Positions 1 through 6,415 of a DNA stretch of 32,598 nucleotides are shown here, in pieces. The number at the start of each line of letters is the position of its first letter. Within the stretch, counting starts at the first letter, position 1. The DNA is from a virus. The stretch is from the IMG/VR virus record IMGVR_UViG_3300031707_004040, positions 1 through 32,598 of that record. One strand, given 5' to 3'. A program made the position numbers and the translations under genes. The notes under the pieces were generated by a model. That model did not search any database. It had not been told where the DNA came from and saw only the letters and a program-made list of their open reading frames with translations.

Positions 1-868
1 TTCCACCGGCGGCCTCCACATAAAGGTTGCCGAGGATGCTCAGTGTACGCGCCCCGTCGCCGGTCGTGATTGTCAGCGTCCGGTCCGCGGTCAGGTTGCT
101 GCCGGGCGCGATGATGAGTTCGTGCGAGTCGTCGATGTCGCGCAAGTGCAGGCCGGTGTTGTTCAGCGTGATCGCCAGCCCGGAACCAGCGAAGACCAGG
201 TGAACCGCCGCGCTCATGGCCATCTCGACGCGCCCGATGTTCAGGCTGGCGAGCTTGACATGCCAGGTCTGGCCCTTGGCGCTGATCGGCAGGTCAACGC
301 GGGCCTGGAGTGGAGAGAGCATGGCGAAGCGGGTGCCGATGGCGTGGAGTACGACCGCCGTGCCGTACCAGCCGCGCTGGAACCCGGTGAGCCGGTAGCC
401 GCCGGCGATAGGCGTGGCGTCCACGAAGCTGCATATCTCGTCGCCGATCAGGCACAGGTTGACTCCGGCCTGGCAACTCGCCGCGTCGGTAGTCACCAGC
501 GTTCCGGGCGAGGCGGTTATGTCAATATCACAGGTGGCGGCCGGCTGCCATGTGCCAGCGCCCGCCGCCAGCGCGGTATCGAGTTCGCCGATGATGCTGC
601 GCTGCGAGGTCTGCGCCAGCAGCGCGTAGCTCACGTCGTCGTAGGACAGGTAGACGTTGGCGCCCGCCCAGGGCCCGGTAGAGGCATTCGGGTTGCCCAG
701 GATGAGGCGGGCAATCACATGTCCCTGCGCCATATCCGCGGGCTCCTCCCAGAGCCAGCCAACGGTCGCGCCGGGGTCGGACGTGAACTGGCCCGGCCGG
801 GAGCCGGCGAGGCCCGCCCCGCTGATGTTGCGCTGTATGGGATATGGCCAGATCGGGTCGTCAGGCAT
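1..868 (-). CDS. Phage tail hub/tip protein, second half (3' end beyond window)
   Basis: The minus-strand frame is open from an ATG at 868 to the left edge, about 289 codons without a stop, so the C-terminus is missing. The protein starts MPDDPIWPYP. Around residues 140-185 it carries a segment of the type LIGDEICSF, then YRLTGFQRGWYGT and a following H..GTRFAML. That pattern (E-I, aromatic, L.G..RG..GT, H..G) is typical of the C-terminal half of GTA-orf15-like/phage tail hub proteins. The hub gene at 6412-8037 lacks this half, so the two may be one gene split by the intervening glycan genes. The ATG has only a weak upstream GGGG. Its plus-strand complement also reads open but is a shadow. 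Tail function is fairly sure; the split is inference. Confidence 0.75.
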   Translation of the reverse strand, partial: MPDDPIWPYPIQRNISGAGLAGSRPGQFTSDPGATVGWLWEEPADMAQGHVIARLILGNPNASTGPWAGANVYLSYDDVSYALLAQTSQRSIIGELDTALAAGAGTWQPAATCDIDITASPGTLVTTDAASCQAGVNLCLIGDEICSFVDATPIAGGYRLTGFQRGWYGTAVVLHAIGTRFAMLSPLQARVDLPISAKGQTWHVKLASLNIGRVEMAMSAAVHLVFAGSGLAITLNNTGLHLRDIDDSHELIIAPGSNLTADRTLTITTGDGARTLSILGNLYVEAAGG

Positions 869-908
869 CAGATAGCCCCAAAACAGAACATGGGTTTGCT
901 TGCTTGTG

Positions 909-917
909 TGGTATGAT
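909..917 (+). promoter_or_regulatory. Possible extended -10 promoter for the plus-strand mini-gene
   Basis: TGGTATGAT matches the extended -10 form TGnTATAAT closely and lies 19 bases before the plus-strand ATG at 937, with a purine-rich GGAGGCGAGAGAG stretch between them. No convincing -35 hexamer is visible. This is the only sign that the plus-strand gene has its own promoter. Short AT-rich matches can arise by chance. Confidence 0.3.
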
Positions 918-936
918 GGCGGCGGAGGCGAGAGAG

Positions 937-1260
937 ATGAATGCGAAGATCCCCTGGGTGATCGTGGTGGCTATAGCGATCGGGCTGGCAGTGATCGGGT
1001 GGTTCGGGCATCGAACAGTGCCGACCCTCTCGGCCGACGATCGGGCCATTCTTGCGGATGCCGCCAAGGGCATACCTGCCCGCTCGCTCTCCCCTCTGTC
1101 GCCCGCCGAACGAGCGGAACAGGAACGGGCAAGCGCCCGCAATGCGGAATATTTGAGGGCAAGTGTCATCAAGGCCTCCAGCACCCGGCCTCCTCGCACC
1201 CGTCAAGCATCGCGCACCTCCTCTAGTTCATACCTTCGGGCACCATCTGCCGCGAGGTAA
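937..1260 (+). CDS. Small single-pass membrane protein, plus strand
   Basis: A 107-aa frame on the strand opposite to all its neighbours. It begins MNAKIPW, followed by one clear hydrophobic segment (about residues 5-23, VIVVAIAIGLAVIGWF), then a polar Ala/Glu/Arg-rich helix-like stretch (about 30-78). The last 25 residues are Ser/Thr/Arg-rich and less protein-like. The ATG at 937 is preceded by GGAGGCGAGAGAG and a possible extended -10. Codons in the first 80 positions mostly end in G or C, as expected in this genome. Its 3' end overlaps the convergent SPASM/nucleotidyltransferase gene by 58 bases. A holin- or spanin-like lysis role is possible from size and topology alone, but nothing specific supports it. 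The 869-1202 interval holds no convincing minus-strand gene. Confidence 0.5.
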   Translation: MNAKIPWVIVVAIAIGLAVIGWFGHRTVPTLSADDRAILADAAKGIPARSLSPLSPAERAEQERASARNAEYLRASVIKASSTRPPRTRQASRTSSSSYLRAPSAAR

Positions 1261-2696
1261 TGCTTCATCGGCTCACGCCCCGCATCCGACCAGATGCCCG
1301 CCTGTATCCGCTCGTTGTATCCCTCTACCAATTGGTAATCGAATAGCATCGCCTCGTCGCCGGGCCAATGCCACTGGCAGGCGCGAGTGGAGAACTGCTT
1401 GCCCGGCTGGTCGAAGCGTTCTCCTATCGTGATCGGAACCGGCTCTACCACGTCCAATGGACTGACGAGGCTCGCCAGCGATCTGCCGCCGAGCAATCCG
1501 TATACGCGGTCGGCGATGCCAAGCAACCAGAGTGCACGCCAGGCATGAGAGTCGCGCCGATGCAGGTCGCGATCGGCCCAGGCATTTCGCGGCGCAAGGT
1601 CGCCATGGGCCTCGTTCACCTGCTTGAGCAGTTCCGAGAACGCGTCCCATGACCAGGCTTCGTGTTGGGTCCATGCAGCGAGGCGGGCCAGTGCCCACAA
1701 AGGCAAGCGGCGGGCCTCGGAAACGACATTGTTCCAGGTATGATAGCCAGCCATCCTCAGCACGTGGACTGGAAGGGATGGGATTGGCATCTGCCGGCCG
1801 AGAATCTCGACGAATAGCGGTGGCTCATCCCAGATGGTATAGGCCGAGCGCCCCACATCATTGGTGAGCGGGTCCAGTTCGCAGCCCAATCCGATTTCCA
1901 GGCCTCCCGGCATTGTCAGGGTAGACCAAGCCGGGAACCATCTATGTCGCCTTGATCCCGTTGCCTCGGCTATCGCGTCAATCTCATCTTCCGAATCCAC
2001 CCGCACTTCGATGTCAATGGCATCCCAGGAGCGCGGGAAATGCTCAATGCTGAGCGGAGCATACTGTACGGGACCGCCATGGACGACGTACTCAATCCTG
2101 CGATTCTCAAGGGCATCGCAGAACTGCCCTACCTGTACCCACCATGACGCGTTCGCACCATCCAGGTGATCGAGGTATCGCTGGCAATCTTCCCGCACGA
2201 TGTTCGGGGCGACGCCATCCATGCGCTCGTCGCAGAGCCGCCAGGCGACAACGCCGTCGAGTTGGTGGAGCGGGGCGAGCCGTCTCAGCGCGCCGTAGTC
2301 GAGCGCGGTCCGGGCGATCTGCACCATCGCGGGCCACGGAGGATTCAGCATCGCGGCGAGTCTCAGCCACTCTCTCTCGGGCGTCGAGAACACCGATCCT
2401 TCGGGCAGCGTGGCCCTGACAGGAGCCGCCACCATCCGGGCCGGCGGCCTCTCAACGCGATTGATATAGCCGAGGATGCAGTCGCGACAGGCTTCCGGCG
2501 GGTCGCCCGCGAGCGTCTGCTCGCGCAGCTTCGCGTAGCCGCGCTCCCATATTCGCAGTGCATCCTCGCGGTTCAGATCAGCCAGCGGCGTCAACCTATT
2601 CGGGCTGAAGCAGCACGGATAGACCGTGCCATCCGCGAGAACGTAGATGGAGCGAAACGGCATATTGCACATGCTATGATCGGGGGCCGAGTCCAT
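1203..2696 (-). CDS. SPASM domain fused to NTP_transf_5-like nucleotidyltransferase
   Basis: 497 aa. Residues 1-80 look like a radical-SAM auxiliary SPASM domain: C10, then ADGTVYPCCF with C28 and C29, then C70-x2-C73. This domain normally follows a radical SAM core on the same chain and holds extra Fe-S clusters. Residues about 85-300 resemble the uncharacterised nucleotidyltransferase family NTP_transf_5: a helical region, then VVHGGPVQYAP (204-214) and RSWDAIDIEV (222-231), whose acidic pair D225/D228 is the likely metal site. The C-terminal 200 residues are unassigned. The start overlaps the radical SAM gene by 23 bases. AGGA sits 7 bases before the ATG, so separate initiation is possible. 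Joining the two frames across a C5 run would give one conventional radical SAM-SPASM protein. The substrate is unknown. Confidence 0.72.
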   Translation of the reverse strand: MDSAPDHSMCNMPFRSIYVLADGTVYPCCFSPNRLTPLADLNREDALRIWERGYAKLREQTLAGDPPEACRDCILGYINRVERPPARMVAAPVRATLPEGSVFSTPEREWLRLAAMLNPPWPAMVQIARTALDYGALRRLAPLHQLDGVVAWRLCDERMDGVAPNIVREDCQRYLDHLDGANASWWVQVGQFCDALENRRIEYVVHGGPVQYAPLSIEHFPRSWDAIDIEVRVDSEDEIDAIAEATGSRRHRWFPAWSTLTMPGGLEIGLGCELDPLTNDVGRSAYTIWDEPPLFVEILGRQMPIPSLPVHVLRMAGYHTWNNVVSEARRLPLWALARLAAWTQHEAWSWDAFSELLKQVNEAHGDLAPRNAWADRDLHRRDSHAWRALWLLGIADRVYGLLGGRSLASLVSPLDVVEPVPITIGERFDQPGKQFSTRACQWHWPGDEAMLFDYQLVEGYNERIQAGIWSDAGREPMKHYLAADGARRYELEEVRDA

Positions 2697-3330
2697 CGTT
2701 GATCCTCATGTCGGGCAGTGTCTCTACCTGTCTGCGCACACTATCTATGCGGTCCCATGCCTCGGCATTCTGAAGCGGGTCGGTTGCCCTAGAGCAGGGC
2801 TGTAAGCGCGCCCATGTCACGTTTCGTCCGCCAATGCCGTGCACGCGCTGAGCGATGGGGAGAAGTTGCGGTATGGTTTCGTCTATGACTGTAGTCGCGA
2901 TGTTCACAGCGATCCCAGCGGCGATGCAGTCGGCGACGTTGCGCCAGACCTGCTCGCTGTCCGAGCCCGGCTGTAGCCGCTCGTGCGTCTCCGCGTCGGC
3001 GCCATAGATCGAGATGGTAATGGTGCGCATACCGGCGGCATAGAGCTCGGCCGACACTTCGGCAGAGAGGAACATCCCATTGGTATAGGCTGTCGGGACT
3101 CCGCCCCGCTCCACGACGACCCTTACCATGTCCAAGAAGCGCGGGTGAAGCAGCGGTTCGCCCGCGCCGAATAGCGCCACTTCGCAGCCGGCCGAGATGA
3201 GGGGGAGAGTCCGCTCGAACAGTCCCCACTCCATCAGCAGACCATCCGGCCCCGCCTCCTGGTCGCACACCAGGCAGTGCAGATTACAGCGATGCGACAC
3301 TCCTATCATCACGAGCGTGGGCAGTTTCAT
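2674..3330 (-). CDS. Radical SAM enzyme core (lacks its own SPASM domain)
   Basis: 218 aa. The N-terminus has the radical SAM cluster-binding motif C15-x3-C19-x2-C22 (SHRCNLHCLVC). These cysteines bind the 4Fe-4S cluster that cleaves S-adenosylmethionine. FGAGEPLLHP at 54-63 is the GGEP-like motif that contacts SAM, and later ITISIYGAD and TTVIDET strands fit the partial TIM barrel. Length covers only the core barrel. The C-terminal Fe-S domain appears as the N-terminus of the next gene in another frame. The start ATG overlaps the TGA of the 974-aa gene (ATGA). The family modifies peptides, sugars or cofactors; given the HPr-kinase-like and glycosyltransferase neighbours, a peptide or glycan substrate is plausible but not shown. 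Confidence 0.85.
   Translation of the reverse strand: MKLPTLVMIGVSHRCNLHCLVCDQEAGPDGLLMEWGLFERTLPLISAGCEVALFGAGEPLLHPRFLDMVRVVVERGGVPTAYTNGMFLSAEVSAELYAAGMRTITISIYGADAETHERLQPGSDSEQVWRNVADCIAAGIAVNIATTVIDETIPQLLPIAQRVHGIGGRNVTWARLQPCSRATDPLQNAEAWDRIDSVRRQVETLPDMRINDGLGPRS
2682..2686 (-). other. C5 run at the radical SAM / SPASM frame junction
   Basis: On the coding strand the radical SAM frame reads GGC CCC CGA TCA TAG. Skipping one C of the five-C run (+1 shift, or a one-base deletion) gives GGC CCC GAT CAT AGC ATG, which runs directly into the SPASM frame and would make a chain of about 708 aa. CCC followed by CGA and an early stop would suit +1 slippage. A sequencing or assembly error, or a recent indel, is equally compatible. 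The downstream gene also has its own ATG and a possible ribosome site. Confidence 0.5.
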
Positions 3331-6251
3331 CCTCGTTGCAAAGCCTCCCAGTAGACTGCCGCCAGTGACTGCGCCGCCTCGGGATAGCTCGGAGGCCTCA
3401 CATTCGCCCAGCCGCGGCGGCGCTTCATCTCGGTGTCAATGGCCGCCGCGATGCTGTCCACGTCGTCGGGTTCGCACAGGCTGCCGACGCGACCGAACTG
3501 CTCGGCCGCCCAGGACCGCCGCGAGTGGACGATGTTGCAGCCCAAGGCAAGTGCGTCGAGCGTCACCTGCCCGAACGGCTCGAACTGGCTGGCGTTGACA
3601 TGGAGATGCGCGCGCCGGTACTCATCCCACAGTTCGTCGCCGCGCAGGAAGCCGAGGAACTCCGCGCCATCATACCGCTCGACCGCGCGGAGGAACTCAT
3701 CGCAGTAGGGATCGTGCACCGGGTCCTCGTTGAAGCCCGCGAAGCGGATCGGCAGATCGAGACGCTTGCAGGCCTCCAGCACCGCGATCTGTCCCTTGTA
3801 GCCACACACCTTTCCGGCCATGAACACCGAGGCCGATGCCTCAACCTGTCCATTCGGCGAGAAGAGCACCGGGTCAACGCCCATCGGCACGACACGCAGA
3901 CGCGCCTTCTTCTCGGGGAATCGCTCGGCGATGAAGGCGGCCTCCGATTCGGAGTAGCACACGATGTAGTCGGCGAGGCCGATGGCCCTGCCCATGATGT
4001 CGCGGGTCGGGTATCTATGCGTGATCGCCGACAGCACCACCGGCCGCTTGCCGTCGCAGGTCTCGGCCGCCTCCCATGCCCAGTCGTACTGGTGGTGGTG
4101 CAGGTGTATGAGCTGGTACCCATCGTGCCACCAGAACTGCCCGCCGCGCAGGTCAGCGTAGATGCCCAGCGCCCGCAGGCCGCGCCGGTAGCCCTCGATC
4201 TGCGTGAAGTCGCCGCCGAAGCCGGGCCATGAACCCCGCCAGCGGTCTCTATTGAGCATCAGCACCCGGAATGCCGCCACCTCCCGGCGCGGATCGCTCA
4301 CTGCCTGGTAGCCGAGGGAGTCGGGCGGGCCGAGGTCGAGGCAGCAGGCGCGGTCGGTATGGTGCTCCTGCCAGCCCTCGGTCGCGAGCCAGCGGCGCAG
4401 CCCCTCTACGTTGCCCTCTCTGGCCTCCCTGCAGGCGCTCAGGCGCACGAGCGCACCCGGCCCCCACCCAGGCACCATCCTACTGTCTGAGCGCCGCCTG
4501 TAGCCCCACACGAGGGCTGCGGCGGGGTGCCAGGTGAGGTGATCTACCAGGGCGTCCACGTAGGCGGGAGTGAGAGCTAGTGAGGGCGAGCAGATCAGGG
4601 CGAAGTGGGCATCGCAAGCCCGCCCAGCCAGTTCGTGCTCCGCGCAGCGGCCCTTGATCTCGTATCGGGTGCCGTCGCCCACATCGGGGCCGGAGCCCAC
4701 CAGCAGCACTTCGCGCCGGTGGAGACGAACCGCCCTGACCGTGCCGCTCTCCTGCTTCAGGTGACTCGCCCCGAGGCCCCAGTAGGCGACGACTTCGCGC
4801 CCCCGCTCCGCCATCTCGATGCAGAACTGGTGGTCATAGCCGCCCGCCACGTAGCTGTCACCCGGTGGCGCGAGGCTCGCCGCATCGAACTGATCGCGCG
4901 GTATCAGCGCGCAGGAAAACGAGAGGCCGCCCACGCGCTGAGGCCCACTGCCTGGCATGGCCTCTTTCCCCGCCACGCCCTGGGCGACGATGAATCGCGG
5001 GTCGGTTGTCGGCCCGGCCGCCTCATAGACCCAGGCCAACGCCGTCGCTTCTCCGTGCATGTAGGTGTGCGCTACCGGGATTCCCACCATATCCCGGCCG
5101 GCCCGCCGCTGCCATTCTCCCAGCAGCGCGGCGAAAGCACCCTCATCCGGCAGCACATCGTCCTCCAATGCCAGCAGCATCTCGATCTTCTCGGGTACGC
5201 GGGTCCGCATCTGCTGCCACAAGTACGCCACCTGCCGGTCCTTGACGCCGACCCGGTGAGTGTCGCGCCAGAGTTGGAGGTTCGGGTGGGTCGCTCGCAC
5301 TACTGCCGCCGCCTCGTGGAGTGCCGCCCAGAACGCCTCATCCTGTGAGTTGCAGAGCCAGAGCAGGTGTGCACCCGCGGGGATGCCCTGGCGCAGGAAT
5401 GACTCGAGCCATTCGCCCAGCACCCAGGCCTTGCCGGAGAAGGGCGTCAGCACCGCCATCGATGGGCAGGCGGGCAGCACCGCCCGGCCAACTCGCTCAC
5501 GCAGGTCTGCGGGCTTGCTGCCCCAGCATTCGATCTTCCATCTGTCGCCAAGCACGTCGATGCCGAAGCCCTCATCTATCCCGACGCCGCGGTGTGATAG
5601 GTTCACCGCCTCGCCCTTGTCGGCCAGCAACACGATCCGCCTCAGCATCCCCCCATCGCTCGCGTCGTGCCCTAGCGCCTGGGGGCTGATTCGCACCTTC
5701 CCGTTGAAGTCCAGCGTCTCGCCCAGCAATTCCGGCCATCGCTCTGCCATCTGCTCGGGCAGCAGGTGGAACTCGCGGCTCCACGGATAGACCATGCCAG
5801 TGCCCGGATCGAGGAGTACCGCGTCGTCGCTGAGATACTGCGCCCCCGCGTCCAGCATCGCCAGCAGCACGGTCGTCTTGCCGCTACCGGACTCCCCCGC
5901 GATCAGCGTCACCGCTCCCTCGTGCGCCACCGCTGCAGCATGAAGGAACAGCCACCCATCTGGCTTGCAGAACCGCGCTACCGCCAGCCACAGCCAGTCG
6001 AGCACGGCGCCCGCCATGAACGACGGATCGGGTATCCATGCCTGGATATGATCGGGCTCGCACAGTACCAGCGCGTCCATGACCTCCAGCGCGCCGTTCC
6101 AGTCGGGACGCTCGCCGCCCCGCGTGGCCTCGACGGTGATCGTGCGCGCCGGCGCCGCCCCCCACCCGCACCGCTTCCGCACTGCCAGTTCTAACGCAGG
6201 CCAGTTCGTTTCGAGGCGCATGGTCCCGATTGGGGTTGGGTACTCGGTCAC
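3327..6251 (-). CDS. HPr-kinase-like P-loop domain fused to two GT-A-like regions and a GT4 glycosyltransferase
   Basis: 974 aa with at least three recognisable parts. Residues about 60-290 resemble HPr kinase/phosphorylase C-terminal domains: FLHAAAV, Walker A GESGSGKT at 119-126, and YLSDDAVLL with SDD at 141-143. Residues about 292-510 look like a GT-A (GT2-type) transferase, with ALEDDVLPDEGAF holding the acidic triad E363-D365 and GGYDHQFCIEMAERG near 470. Residues about 515-660 may be a second, degenerate GT-A unit. Residues about 660-974 are a GT-B/GT4 module with VVPMGVDPVLFSPN (787-800), an AGKVCGYKG strand-loop and EPFGQVTLDALALG, where the usual E-x7-E ends in Asp (E891, D899). The GTG start overlaps the upstream TGA. 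I infer phosphorylation and glycosylation of a shared target; the target is unknown. Confidence 0.8.
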   Translation of the reverse strand: MTEYPTPIGTMRLETNWPALELAVRKRCGWGAAPARTITVEATRGGERPDWNGALEVMDALVLCEPDHIQAWIPDPSFMAGAVLDWLWLAVARFCKPDGWLFLHAAAVAHEGAVTLIAGESGSGKTTVLLAMLDAGAQYLSDDAVLLDPGTGMVYPWSREFHLLPEQMAERWPELLGETLDFNGKVRISPQALGHDASDGGMLRRIVLLADKGEAVNLSHRGVGIDEGFGIDVLGDRWKIECWGSKPADLRERVGRAVLPACPSMAVLTPFSGKAWVLGEWLESFLRQGIPAGAHLLWLCNSQDEAFWAALHEAAAVVRATHPNLQLWRDTHRVGVKDRQVAYLWQQMRTRVPEKIEMLLALEDDVLPDEGAFAALLGEWQRRAGRDMVGIPVAHTYMHGEATALAWVYEAAGPTTDPRFIVAQGVAGKEAMPGSGPQRVGGLSFSCALIPRDQFDAASLAPPGDSYVAGGYDHQFCIEMAERGREVVAYWGLGASHLKQESGTVRAVRLHRREVLLVGSGPDVGDGTRYEIKGRCAEHELAGRACDAHFALICSPSLALTPAYVDALVDHLTWHPAAALVWGYRRRSDSRMVPGWGPGALVRLSACREAREGNVEGLRRWLATEGWQEHHTDRACCLDLGPPDSLGYQAVSDPRREVAAFRVLMLNRDRWRGSWPGFGGDFTQIEGYRRGLRALGIYADLRGGQFWWHDGYQLIHLHHHQYDWAWEAAETCDGKRPVVLSAITHRYPTRDIMGRAIGLADYIVCYSESEAAFIAERFPEKKARLRVVPMGVDPVLFSPNGQVEASASVFMAGKVCGYKGQIAVLEACKRLDLPIRFAGFNEDPVHDPYCDEFLRAVERYDGAEFLGFLRGDELWDEYRRAHLHVNASQFEPFGQVTLDALALGCNIVHSRRSWAAEQFGRVGSLCEPDDVDSIAAAIDTEMKRRRGWANVRPPSYPEAAQSLAAVYWEALQRG

Positions 6252-6415
6252 AATCCCAACACCTCATCCATCGCTTGGATCGCCGCTTCCGCCGTGGTCT
6301 CTCCCGCCGCAACCAGTAACCTCAGTATGCGTAGGCGAGTCAACGCCCAAGGGGCGAGCCTGATATGCGCCATGTTGCCGACCAGTTTCACATCCACAGC
6401 AGGCCGCGCTTTCAT
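6248..6415 (-). CDS. Small helical protein of unknown function
   Basis: 55 aa, starting MKARPAVDVK and ending IQAMDEVLGL. It is mostly predicted helix (LAPWALTRLRILRLLVAAGETTAEAAIQAM) with no cysteine, signal peptide or recognisable domain. The ATG overlaps the hub gene's TGA (ATGA) and has a good GGAGGAG just upstream. Its own TGA overlaps the GTG of the 974-aa gene, so it sits as a coupler between the tail hub and the glycan island. Size and placement are all that can be said. Confidence 0.65.
   Translation of the reverse strand: MKARPAVDVKLVGNMAHIRLAPWALTRLRILRLLVAAGETTAEAAIQAMDEVLGL

Noticed and set aside
122-916. Plus-strand frame of 264 codons at the left edge
   Set aside because: The minus strand here encodes a recognisable tail hub fragment through the same bases. 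The plus reading is low-complexity Ala/Arg/Gly sequence.
868-1206. Minus-strand frames of 112 codons between the SPASM gene and the hub fragment
   Set aside because: Translations are Arg/Ser/Pro-rich shadows of the plus-strand membrane gene. The plus reading has a clean transmembrane segment and better codon bias.
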